A stretch of DNA of 55,844 nucleotides from an uncultured Clostridia bacterium (GTDB lineage Bacteria; Bacillota; Clostridia; Saccharofermentanales; Saccharofermentanaceae). Below, piece after piece: positions 7,950-16,600 of the stretch. The notes beneath the pieces were generated by a model that was not told where the DNA came from, searched no databases, and saw only the letters and a list, made by a program, of their open reading frames with translations. Numbering within the stretch: position 1 is the first letter of the stretch; every line of letters begins with the position of its first letter. The position numbers were made by a program, and so were the translations under genes. The stretch spans positions 1 to 55,844 of the forward strand of contig CAMNGC010000015.1 in assembly GCA_946537885.1 (NCBI GenBank). Direction: 5' to 3'.

Positions 7950-8483
7950 ATGGGCGACTATGATGATTTTGATGATTTAGAGGAACTGATTGATTTTATC
8001 AGAACCGGTAAAAAGATGTGCATAGATTTGAAGCCGATAGTACGAGAGGATATTGAAACAGTCTGGAGAATGCAGGTAGAAGCATTCTCGGACCTTTTGG
8101 AAAAATATCAGGATTATAATATGAGTCCTGCGGCTGAAAGCAAGGATAAAATAGTAGCAAGGTTTGAACAGCCGTGGACGACATATTTCTTCATTATGGC
8201 AAATAATGAGAAGGTAGGAGTGATCCGTGTTGTAGATAAGAAAGACGGGAGCAGAAAGCGCATATCTCCTGTTTGGATCATGCCTGAGTACCGAAATAAA
8301 GGATATGCGCAGCAGGCAATACTTGCGGCGGAGAAAAAATATGGCTCAAACCATTGGTGTTTGGATACCATATTACAGGAAAAAGGCAATCTTCATCTGT
8401 ATGAGAAACTTGGCTATCATCAGACAGGCAGAATTGAAAAAGTTAATGATCATATGGATATAGTGTACTACGAAAAGGATTGA
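7950..8483 (+). CDS. GNAT family N-acetyltransferase
   Basis: A 177-residue acetyl-CoA-dependent acetyltransferase. The GNAT core starts at KPIVREDIETVWRMQ; the acetyl-CoA loop is PEYRNKGYAQQAI (R-N-K-G-Y-A), followed by LYEKLGYHQTGRIEKV, the typical C-terminal strand-helix. The first 30 residues are acidic and outside the domain; an internal ATG (MCIDLKP) would give a minimal domain but has no clear ribosome binding site, whereas AAAGGGTAGAG precedes ATG 7950. The substrate cannot be read from the sequence. The 184 bases upstream contain no gene I can support. Confidence 0.85.
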   Translation: MGDYDDFDDLEELIDFIRTGKKMCIDLKPIVREDIETVWRMQVEAFSDLLEKYQDYNMSPAAESKDKIVARFEQPWTTYFFIMANNEKVGVIRVVDKKDGSRKRISPVWIMPEYRNKGYAQQAILAAEKKYGSNHWCLDTILQEKGNLHLYEKLGYHQTGRIEKVNDHMDIVYYEKD

Positions 8484-8649
8484 GATAAGCACGTGCTTAT
8501 TCGATAAAAAGTGATAATAGATGATTATGACGCTGAAGCAGGTGGTAAGGTGTTGCTCAACGATAACGTACGTCGGGGCTGTCACCCTTTTACAGCGGAT
8601 CAACACCTCAAGGAAACGATAACCCTTAATATGAAAGGCAGGAGAGTAT
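8484..8649 (+). promoter_or_regulatory. Leader with a possible long hairpin
   Basis: The gap before the second acetyltransferase holds an 8-bp stem, AGGTGTTG (8548-8555) with CAACACCT (8601-8608), enclosing 45 bases that contain a smaller GGGGCTGtCACCC-like stem-loop. It may be a structured 5-prime leader. I recognise no known riboswitch class. Confidence 0.25.
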
Positions 8650-9096
8650 ATGGTACGGGAAGTGAGAAAAGAGGATCTGGATGCATTGCTTGATCTGTAT
8701 CTGTTTTTACATGAAGACAGTATTCCGGAGCATGATAAACATTTAGAGGAAACATGGGAACAGATTCTTAAAGATCCCAATCATCATCTGATCGTGAATG
8801 AGGTTGACGGTCAGATAATATCCTCTTGTGTATGTGTGATCATACCGAATCTTACAAGGAATGTGAGGCCGTATGCCTTTGTTGAGAATGTAGTAACGCA
8901 TGCCGATCACAGAGGGAAAGGTTACGCGGGAGAGTGTCTGGGTTATGCAAGGAAGATCGCAGAGAAAGAAAACTGCTATAAAATGATGCTCCTTACCGGA
9001 TCCAAAAAATCGGAGACACTGCATTTCTATGAGAAGGCAGGATATAACAGCAGTGACAAGACTGCGTTTATTCAGTGGCTGGGAATGGACAGATAA
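8650..9096 (+). CDS. GNAT family N-acetyltransferase
   Basis: A compact 148-residue GNAT enzyme. It opens with VREVRKEDLDALLDLYLFL, carries the acetyl-CoA binding loop HADHRGKGYAGECL, and ends with the SETLHFYEKAGY strand. AGGAGAG lies seven to ten bases before ATG 8650. Sequence similarity to the acetyltransferase at 7950 is limited to the motifs, so this is not a recent duplication. The small size and FVENVVTHADHRGKGYA pattern are common in orphan acetyltransferases of Firmicutes, whose substrates are often small amines or antibiotics; I claim no specific substrate. Confidence 0.88.
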   Translation: MVREVRKEDLDALLDLYLFLHEDSIPEHDKHLEETWEQILKDPNHHLIVNEVDGQIISSCVCVIIPNLTRNVRPYAFVENVVTHADHRGKGYAGECLGYARKIAEKENCYKMMLLTGSKKSETLHFYEKAGYNSSDKTAFIQWLGMDR

Positions 9097-9138
9097 CGTA
9101 AATGGAACCGCCAATACTTATGAAGAACGGGGTGCAAT

Positions 9139-9507
9139 ATGAAAAAGTGGTATGACGAAGAATACGAGTTTACGGTAGAAGTAACGGGCTTTTTGCATGG
9201 AGATCATACAGAAAGGTATTGCCGCAATGGCGAAGAGATCGGAGATAGATATGAATGCACCTACGGATGTCCTGTCAATGCTGACGGATACGGAATCTGT
9301 TCAAAGACAATGATGATGTTATATCCGTTGATGGAGGCCGTCAGAAGCGGCGGGGATCTTGCCAAAGTCGGAGGTGACGGGAAATGCTCCAAGACTGTTG
9401 TATGCCCGGACGGATGTGTGATCTTTAAGTTGACCGCGAGACCTCTGGGGAATGAGAATTTCCATACAGGCGGATTCTGGGATTATCCGGATGAGACACA
9501 GAAATAA
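9139..9507 (+). CDS. TIGR04076-like small protein
   Basis: A 122-residue protein resembling the TIGR04076 family of small Cys-containing proteins of unknown function. It has the family layout: an N-terminal strand pair (YEFTVEVTGFL), a CPVNADGYGIC segment, an LYPLMEAVRSGGDL helix and a C-terminal strand with VCPDGCVIFKL. Six cysteines are present, several in pairs, so metal or disulfide chemistry is possible. A GGGGTGC ribosome binding site precedes ATG 9139. It is probably transcribed with the acetyltransferase 42 bases upstream. Confidence 0.65.
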   Translation: MKKWYDEEYEFTVEVTGFLHGDHTERYCRNGEEIGDRYECTYGCPVNADGYGICSKTMMMLYPLMEAVRSGGDLAKVGGDGKCSKTVVCPDGCVIFKLTARPLGNENFHTGGFWDYPDETQK

Positions 9508-9633
9508 AAGACGCGGATGACTCTCCTGATCTATGCGCTCAACCGCTGGTTGAGTATGCTGAAATCAACCGTCAGTTCGTGTATTATTGCTATGCGATCA
9601 AATATGCTTAAGCCATGAAAGGAGGAGTCCGAT

Positions 9634-10254
9634 ATGGATCAGATAAAGATCGGAAAGTTCATATCATCCTGCAGAAAGGAACAGGGAATGACTCAGGCAA
9701 CCCTTGCGGAGAAGCTCGGGATCAGTGACCGTGCCGTATCCAAGTGGGAGACAGGGAAGTCAGTTCCCGATTCCGGGATCATGCTGGAGCTTTGTGAACT
9801 ACTGAAAATAAATGTTAACGAACTCCTGTCGGGCGAACGGATCATGGCAGAATCATATGATAAGAAAGCAGAAAAGAACCTTCTTGCAATGAGGCAAGAG
9901 ATTGAACAAAAGAATCGACAGATGTTAAGAATGGAATACTGGATCTGTGTTCCGGCTCTTGTTGCCGGTCTGGTCATATGTGCTGTTGCGGCATATGCAG
10001 ATCTGCCGACCGGATTACAGATAGGTCTAATCGCATTCGCTGTTGTGTTAATCCTTATTGTGGCGTTTATTGCAGTCGGCATTGAACAAAAGGCAGGATA
10101 CTACGAGTGCCGGATCTGCCGTCACAGATATGTACCGGGTTATTGGCAGACGAATCTCGCCGTGCACATGGGCAGGACGCGTTACATGAAGTGTCCCAAA
10201 TGTGGGAAGCGCAGCTGGCAGAAGAAAGTGCTGACGCCTGAGCCGGAATCTTAA
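9634..10254 (+). CDS. XRE-family regulator with membrane and zinc-ribbon tail
   Basis: A 206-residue fusion. Residues 1-67 are an HTH_3/XRE DNA-binding domain (IGKFISSCRKEQGMTQ, LAEKLGISDRAVSKWETGKSVPD). A linker follows, then two hydrophobic helices (about 107-150) that should span the membrane, and a C-terminal zinc ribbon with YECRICRHRY and MKCPKCGKRSW, i.e. two CxxC pairs. AAAGGAGGAG precedes ATG 9634. The design places a DNA-binding domain at the membrane with a metal-binding domain on the same side, which suggests regulation by membrane state or a partner protein. Such proteins are common in Clostridia but their signals are mostly unknown. Confidence 0.85.
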   Translation: MDQIKIGKFISSCRKEQGMTQATLAEKLGISDRAVSKWETGKSVPDSGIMLELCELLKINVNELLSGERIMAESYDKKAEKNLLAMRQEIEQKNRQMLRMEYWICVPALVAGLVICAVAAYADLPTGLQIGLIAFAVVLILIVAFIAVGIEQKAGYYECRICRHRYVPGYWQTNLAVHMGRTRYMKCPKCGKRSWQKKVLTPEPES

Positions 10255-10284
10255 TTTTATCTGTAAAAGCATATTATGTAGTGT

Positions 10285-10290
10285 TATAAT
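10285..10290 (+). promoter_or_regulatory. -10 box for the 10351 gene
   Basis: A perfect TATAAT lies 61 bases before the ATG at 10351, in the gap after the XRE regulator. The -35 region (around 10262-10267, TGTAAA) is weak. Confidence 0.5.
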
Positions 10291-10350
10291 GCAGTTGTAA
10301 ATCAAATTTGATGTTTGCTATATAGTAGAGGGTGTACGGGAGAACCTATT

Positions 10351-10977
10351 ATGTCAGCGAAGCGCCACTGGTCGATCACATTTGCGGTCGTCCAGATCAT
10401 CTTTATATTCTGCATGATAGTACTGATCAGGATTTTGGGCCCTTCCTTAATGTCTGAATCATCCAAAGGACAGAAAGAGGCATTTAGGAAGCAGGTCGAC
10501 AAGGTCAACGAATATAATTATGACATTATGTATTACGGTGAGGATATCAAGATGCCGGACGGTCTTAAAGCCAGGCGGATCGAGACTCTCTCGCCAAACG
10601 AGTTTGATCCTGATGATATGACCTCATCCTTCACAGGCAAGATGCTCATCATAAATGACCCTGATGGACAGATCAAGATCGATGATGACACTTGGAAACT
10701 CATCTTCAAGCTCTATGATGAGGACGATTACACCGTTATCTACCTGGGTTCTTCGCAGTTTGAGAACATGGCCGAGGCAGGGTTCGTTTTCGATGCGAAC
10801 GATATAGATTTTAACAGCGTGCTCTTTATGGACGGCGGCAGTTACAAGCGGGAGGGGATCGCCGACAGTAGCGAGTATCTTCCTTATATTATCGAAAAGG
10901 ATCTGGACCCCATGCAACTTCAGTTCTACAGGACTATCTCCGAACTGGCTAAAGTTCCGCCGGGGACTGACAGATAA
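10351..10977 (+). CDS. Hypothetical single-pass membrane protein
   Basis: A 208-residue protein with one hydrophobic helix at residues about 8-28 (SITFAVVQIIFIFCMIVLI) and a soluble C-terminal domain, presumably outside the cell. The soluble part is strongly acidic with alternating strands and helices and no cysteine pair. I recognise no family. I chose ATG 10351, eight bases after GGGAG; the frame is open from a TTG at 10315 but that has no ribosome binding site. A possible transcript starts at the TATAAT at 10285. It lies 28 bases before the AraC-type regulator, so the two may be co-expressed. Confidence 0.6.
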   Translation: MSAKRHWSITFAVVQIIFIFCMIVLIRILGPSLMSESSKGQKEAFRKQVDKVNEYNYDIMYYGEDIKMPDGLKARRIETLSPNEFDPDDMTSSFTGKMLIINDPDGQIKIDDDTWKLIFKLYDEDDYTVIYLGSSQFENMAEAGFVFDANDIDFNSVLFMDGGSYKREGIADSSEYLPYIIEKDLDPMQLQFYRTISELAKVPPGTDR

Positions 10978-11005
10978 GCGGATAGCGGATCAAACATCAG
11001 AGAAG

Positions 11006-11764
11006 GTGAGGCAATTGAAGCTCGAGAAGGAACAGATTTATCACGAATATCTCCGAAGAGAAAAAGGCTTTATCAGGGCCCCCTACCAGCCGGAATATGA
11101 TTTCTATTCGGCTGTTAGAAATGGTCATGTTGAGAAGGTTGAGGCGCTGTGCAAGGATGCGCTGTCGAGCAAGCAAGGTCTCGGTATATTGTCAAAGGAT
11201 CCTTTGCAGAACCTGAAGTACCATTTTGTTATAACTGCTGCCATGCTTGCCAGACAGTGCATAGAGGGAGGCATGGATCTGTCGGATTCATATGGTCTGA
11301 GTGATTTTTACATACAAAAGGCCGATGCCGCCAAAAGCGAAAGTGAGGTTGTCGATCTTCACCGGACGATGAGTCTTGATTATGCCAAACGAATGAGAGC
11401 CCTTCAGAAAAAGAGCATTACTTCCATGCCGATCGCCAAGGCGGTCGATTATATATATGACCATCTGCACAAGAGGATAACTCTTACGGACCTTGCCGAT
11501 TATGTCAAACTCAATCCATCCTATCTGTCCCGTCTGTTTAAGCAGGAGATGGGGGTTACTCTCAACAGCTATATCAGAGCCAAGAAGATCGAGGCGGCCG
11601 AGAACATGCTTCGCTATTCCGAATTCACACCGTCGGACATCTCATCAATACTGGCTTTTCCGTCGCAAAGCTACTTCAGTGAGATCTTTAAGCAAGAGAC
11701 CGGCGTTAGTCCCAAGGAGTACAGGCGGATACATCTTTTCGATAGGGGAGAGAACGGAAAATGA
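11006..11764 (+). CDS. AraC-family transcriptional regulator
   Basis: A DNA-binding regulator of about 250 residues. The C-terminal third is a classical AraC double helix-turn-helix: AVDYIYDHLHKRITLTDLAD, NPSYLSRLFKQEMG, then SDISSILAFPSQSYFSEIFK and the closing QETGVSPKEYRR. The N-terminal 150 residues are helical (DFYSAVRNGHVEKVEALC) and resemble the ligand or signal domain seen in many Clostridia AraC regulators of carbohydrate genes. The start is unsure: GTG 11006 or TTG 11015, the latter five bases after AAGGTGA. It ends 124 bases before the GH16 glucanase gene on the same strand, so that gene is the natural candidate target. Confidence 0.85.
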   Translation: MRQLKLEKEQIYHEYLRREKGFIRAPYQPEYDFYSAVRNGHVEKVEALCKDALSSKQGLGILSKDPLQNLKYHFVITAAMLARQCIEGGMDLSDSYGLSDFYIQKADAAKSESEVVDLHRTMSLDYAKRMRALQKKSITSMPIAKAVDYIYDHLHKRITLTDLADYVKLNPSYLSRLFKQEMGVTLNSYIRAKKIEAAENMLRYSEFTPSDISSILAFPSQSYFSEIFKQETGVSPKEYRRIHLFDRGENGK

Positions 11765-11888
11765 CGCTTCAGTAATGAAGTGACTATCGAAAAACAACAT
11801 TATAGTAAAAAATACGATATATTGTTTGAATAGCTGAATATAAGATAAGGGTAATCAAGGTCGCAGGCCGCATGAGGGGGAATTGGCT

Positions 11889-13262
11889 ATGAATAAGCGA
11901 ATCAGGCTTTTATCCGTTCTTTTGGTAATGGGAATTCTGATGGGATCTGTTTCTTGCAGTAAAAAGGATTCCGAAGAAGAGGACATAGTTGTCCCCGAGG
12001 GCTATAAGCTCGTCTGGAATGACGAGTTTGACGCTGCGGAGCTTAGTACAGAAGACTGGAACCTCGAGACCCACAGCCCCGGCTGGGTTAATCATGAGCT
12101 TCAGGCCTATGTGGCAAGCGATGAATATGTTTTTGTTGAGGACGGCAATCTTGTTATCCGCCCTGTCCAGAATATCGATGATAAGGGTCGTGTGTCTTAT
12201 AGTTCCGGGCGCATTAATACTGCCAATGCACATGACATCAAGTACGGCTGGATCGAGGCCAGGATCAAGTTCCCTTCAGGCAAGGGCTTCCTGCCGGCAT
12301 TCTGGATGATGCCTCAGTATGAGAGTACATACGGTCCATGGCCCAAGTGCGGTGAGATCGATATTGCTGAAGTACTCGGAAATGATACCGACACAACATA
12401 TGGAACGATCCATTATGGCGAGCCTCATAATCAGAATCAGGGTATCTATTCGCTTCCGGAGGGTGACTTCTCCTCTGAATTCCATACTTTCGCTGTCGAG
12501 TGGGAGCCCGGACTTATCAGATGGTATGTCGACGGCGAGATGTTTTATGAAACAAGTGACTGGTACACTAAGACTGCCGCCGGAGACCCCAAGCCTTATC
12601 CCGCACCCTTTGATCAGCCTTTCCATGTCATTTTGAATGTGGCAGTAGGCGGTGACTGGCCCGGATCCCCCGATGAGACTACCGTATTTGATGAGAACGC
12701 ATGTATGTATGTCGACTATGTGCGTATGTTCCAGCGTGACAGCTACGACGAGAATGTAGAAAGACCCGAGCGTGTCCTTGACATGAGAGAGGCGGACGAG
12801 ACCGGCAACTTTGTACATAATTCAGACTTTGCCGAGGCGGAAGACCTTACCGACGAGAACGACTGGAAATTCCAGGAGCTTAATAACGGCATAGCATCTG
12901 CCGAGATATCCGATAACGAGATCATCATCACAACTGTAGATGAGGGCACCGAAGATTATTCGGTTCAGCTGGTGCAGCCCGGATTGCCGCTGGAGGAGGG
13001 AGCTTCCTACAGATATTCCTTTGATGCATATGCCGATGAAGACAGGCAGATGATGACAGCCGTTACAGGTCCGGATCAGAGCTATTTAAGATATTTCGAG
13101 GATACAAAGATAGATCTTACAAGCGATCTGCAGAGTTACTCTTTTGATTTTGAGATGAATGAGGCGAGCGATGACAACGGTCGTATCGAGTTCAACATGG
13201 GCAATCAGAACTCGACTGCGAACATACATATTACTAATGTCAGACTGGAAAAGATAGAATAA
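11889..13262 (+). CDS. GH16 beta-glucanase lipoprotein with C-terminal carbohydrate-binding module
   Basis: A 457-residue secreted lipoprotein. The N-terminus has a lipobox ending in GSVSCSKK, so it should be anchored by Cys to the outer membrane face. Residues about 35-285 are a glycoside hydrolase 16 domain (laminarinase type): KLVWNDEFD, the catalytic EIDIAEVLG (E-x-D-x-x-E), TYGTIHYG, FHTFAVEWEPG, and LNVAVGGDWPG, all typical of endo-beta-1,3- or 1,3-1,4-glucanases. The C-terminal 150 residues (NFVHNSDFAEAE onward, ending SYSFDFEM..NIHITNVRLEKI) look like a CBM4_9-type beta-sandwich. ATG 11889 follows GAGGGGG. The AraC regulator upstream probably controls it; the job is hydrolysis of mixed-linked or beta-1,3-glucan. 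Confidence 0.92.
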   Translation: MNKRIRLLSVLLVMGILMGSVSCSKKDSEEEDIVVPEGYKLVWNDEFDAAELSTEDWNLETHSPGWVNHELQAYVASDEYVFVEDGNLVIRPVQNIDDKGRVSYSSGRINTANAHDIKYGWIEARIKFPSGKGFLPAFWMMPQYESTYGPWPKCGEIDIAEVLGNDTDTTYGTIHYGEPHNQNQGIYSLPEGDFSSEFHTFAVEWEPGLIRWYVDGEMFYETSDWYTKTAAGDPKPYPAPFDQPFHVILNVAVGGDWPGSPDETTVFDENACMYVDYVRMFQRDSYDENVERPERVLDMREADETGNFVHNSDFAEAEDLTDENDWKFQELNNGIASAEISDNEIIITTVDEGTEDYSVQLVQPGLPLEEGASYRYSFDAYADEDRQMMTAVTGPDQSYLRYFEDTKIDLTSDLQSYSFDFEMNEASDDNGRIEFNMGNQNSTANIHITNVRLEKIE

Positions 13263-13297
13263 TACCCCAAACTCTTCATACTGTACTTGTCTGACAT

Positions 13298-13329
13298 GCG
13301 CCCCGCACTCCTCGCAGCGGGGCGCTTTT
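13298..13329 (+). terminator. Rho-independent terminator after the GH16 gene
   Basis: Perfect 9-bp arms GCGCCCCGC and GCGGGGCGC with a ten-base loop, followed by TTTT. It ends the AraC/GH16 transcription unit. Confidence 0.9.
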
Positions 13330-13378
13330 AGTCCGTCAAGGAAAACACGGGAGAACGAACGGTCACGAGTATAATTAT

Positions 13379-13546
13379 TGTTCTTCACGGATTTTGTGGG
13401 ATTCCCGCATGGGATTGGAATTACTGATCGAAAAGCATTACTTTTCGTAGCATAGCCTTGGTATTCTCCCCGGCGCCCGGCGTATATCGTTCCTCGGCTC
13501 GAATGTCGTCATCAATTAACTATTCCCAAGCTTTTCGTGAAGAACC
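13379..13546. mobile_element. MITE-like element, copy 1 (terminal inverted repeats)
   Basis: The left end GTTCTTCACGGATTTTGTGG (from 13380) is the inverse of the right end CCAAGCTTTTCGTGAAGAAC (to about 13544), with about 16 of 22 positions matching and the outer ten bases identical. The roughly 125 bases between hold no open frame. The same inverted repeat bounds the region 22682-23110. The gap between the GH16 and adhesin genes (13263-13606) otherwise holds only two terminators. No transposase and no clear target duplication are seen, so the label is an inference. Confidence 0.5.
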
Positions 13547-13594
13547 AAAAAGGGGTTGCCTCTTCGTGAATAAGATCACTTTGAGGCAACCCCC
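13546..13594 (-). terminator. Palindromic terminator of the adhesin gene, repeat family copy 2
   Basis: Arms GGGGTTGCCTC (13552-13562) and GAGGCAACCCC (13583-13593) with inner GTGA/TCAC. On the minus strand the hairpin is followed by a T run (AAAAA at 13547-13551 read in reverse), so it terminates the adhesin gene 13 bases after its stop. Confidence 0.9.
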
Positions 13595-13606
13595 GGAAGC
13601 TTGATT

Positions 13607-16600
13607 TTATTGCCGCTTATAGCGTTTTCGAAGCAGGTGATATCCGGTCAACAGACCTATACCTGACAGGAAGATCACCATGCCGAGCAGGGGATAGTCA
13701 CTGGGGTCTTCGCCGGTTGAAACCGTAGAGGATCCGACTATGTTTGCCGGCGTCGGTGTTGCCGTAGGTTCAGGCGTGATCGTTACATCTGCTGCAGTCT
13801 TATCAGGCTCTGTTGTGGGAGTCGGAGTGGCTGTCGCTATAGGTGTAGCTGTCGCAGGTGTTGGTGTTCTGTTAGCGTCTTGAGCGGCAGTAGATGTAGG
13901 CGTTGCCGTTACAGGCGTAGTCGTCGGAGCCGAAGTTACCGTCGGGACTGCCGTAGGTGTAGCCGTAGCCGTCGGAGTTGCCGTGGGCGTTGCGGTAGCC
14001 GTGGGAGAAGGTGTTGCCGACGGAGAGGGTGTAGGCGTAGCAGTTACATTAGGGATAGGCATTGCATCGTAAAGCTCCGGTGAATAGATTGAATCCTCGA
14101 TAATCGCTCCGGTGTTTATATCAAATCGGCAGCGAATAACTGATGCGACATAGCCCGGTGTGGTTGACCACGGTGCATAAGACATTGAAAAGCAGGTATA
14201 AGCATCATCTCCTTCGGGAAGAGCATATCCTTCGGCCGCTTCGATCTCATGCAGGTAATATCTTCCCAAAGCAAGATTGTTGATACTTACGGCATTGCTC
14301 GTTGTAGTAAAGGTAATCGTATTCGTAGCCGGATCGTAGGAAACATCAGTTGCATTGGCTATTTCGATCTTTGAAAGATCCAGATCATAGTCCATAAAAG
14401 GTTCGATCTCGGATGCTCTCTCCAGATCCATAAAGGCGCCTAATACAAAAGTTGTTCCGGGAATGAATGTCTCATCTAGGGAATACTTACGTACCTTTGT
14501 GCTGAAGACATAATCCAGTGTATCTTCCATACTGATCCGGATACCGTCGATTGCTTCACCGTTAACAAGGATGCTTCCATCGTTTGTAATGGTAAAGTGG
14601 ATCGGATCAGCGATCTTAAATCCTGTCGGCGCATATATCTCAGTAATGACATAATTACCTGGCGTCAGACCATCAATATGTGTAATAGGCTGATCCGAGC
14701 GAGTTACAAAGGTTACGGAAGCACTGCTGACATTCATGCCGACGGGAGTCGATTCATTCACCTGCCATACATTCGCTGTCTCGAAGTTAAAGGCATTACC
14801 TTCATCATTACTTATACGGATAAAAGCTCCGGGATAATCCGGTACAGGAATAGCTGTCTCAGGATCCAACATGCAGAACTTATAAAATTCTATTCCGTAT
14901 GTCAGAGGCTCATCACTTACGGTCAAGGTACCATTGACATTCGTATCTCCTACCAGGATATTTCCGTCAGCATCGATCCTGAAATGGATAGCCGATGCGA
15001 TATCATAACCGGCAGGGGCGGCTGTTTCCTGAAGCACATAGCTACCCTCAGCCAGTCCGTGAACAACAGTTCTTGAATTGGTGACAGACGTAAAGGAAAC
15101 AGAATTATCGTCAGCATTGTAGCTGAAGCCTTCTGCAGGATTCTCGCCCTGTGTTGCAGTGACTTCCGACAAATCGATAGAGGATCCTTCATCGTTATAG
15201 ATCTTCAGTGTAGCGCCTGCCAGTTCAGCAGTTCCGTAAACGCTCTGTTTGCTGATATTTACATCGAACGATTCAACAAAGATCTCATTATCGATCATTG
15301 TAACAGCTGTGATGGGATTTCCTTCTGCATCTGTCAGTATTCCGTCTGCTGTTATCTTGAAGATTATGTCAGCCGCAGATTCATAGCCGTTCGGAGTTGT
15401 TGTCTCGGAGAGCCTGTAGGTTCCTACCGGGAGTTTATGAATGACCGTATCGAAGTCACCCGATGTATCGAAAGAAATTGTTGAAGCTGTGCTTGTAACA
15501 GCAGCTTCTGCCTCTCCCTGAGTCACGGACAGACGCGTGAAGTCTAAGACTGTATCTGTTTCCACTACATATAAAGACAATGTAGCGCTGGATACTCTTG
15601 TCCCTTCCTGATCAACTTTGGCGATCGTAACATCGCTTGTTGCGGGAGTCGGTGTGGGCGTAGGAGTTACGGATATGTTCGGGATGGAGAGGCTGTTGTA
15701 TGTGTAGTTCATCTCTTCCCATCTTACCCAGCCGTCAGGCATAACGGTCAAGGTCATTGTTTCACTGAAAGGCAGATAGCCGTCAGGAGCCTGGATCTCT
15801 GCCATCTGATATGTACCTTCCATGATCTGCTGCAGAACTACCGAGTTCTCCTCGATGGTTGTGAAAACAATGGTGTTTGTTGCAGGCTCATATTCAAAAT
15901 CCGCTACACCATCAGCCGTAACACCGCTTAGATCGAGGGAATCTGATCTTATTGCAAATGTTGCTCCGCCGAGATAGTGTGATCCCGGCATATTAGAAAG
16001 CTGATCCCAGTCTGTCTTCGATAAAACGATATTCTGAGGTCGAGGCTCAGGTGTATTTATGACTTTGATACTGTCGGCAAATGTTCTGTCAGGTATCTGG
16101 TCAGTAACTGATGTCAGATGTCCTATCTTTCCTTCGGCATCAGGCATGAAATACACAACATCAGTACTCATTATATAGCCTGATTCGACCCATGTTTCCG
16201 TGAGACTATAGCCATACCAGCTGTATAGCCCTTTGATGATAGTTTGCTGACCGTTAATGGTAGTAAATACTACCTGGTTATTCTCGGCATCGTATGTGAC
16301 ATCAGTTGCATTCTCGATCTCAACCGTTGACATATCAAAGGGAGGTAAGCTGTCACTTCCATTTCCGTTGTAGCTCAGGACAAAGGTAGCAGAGAGAAGC
16401 TCATCATGAGTACCGACCTTCTTCAAGGTGACATCTACCGGTCCCGGTGTCGGTGACGGTGTAGGAGTGGGTGTTGATGTAGTATTCGGGAATTTCAGGG
16501 TATCCGCAGGCGTGACACTGGGTCTTGCTGAACTGCTGCTCGCGATCCCGTATGTTGAATCGGCGCGAATCGAGATAAAGAGGCGGGTTGTCCTTATGTT

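Noticed and set aside
8484..8649. Known riboswitch before the acetyltransferase
   Set aside because: The conserved cores I know (TPP, SAM, FMN, cobalamin, guanidine) are not present.
13740..14060. Repetitive Thr/Pro-coding DNA at the end of the adhesin gene as a tandem repeat element
   Set aside because: It codes for the PT-rich stalk of the adhesin; irregular unit length.
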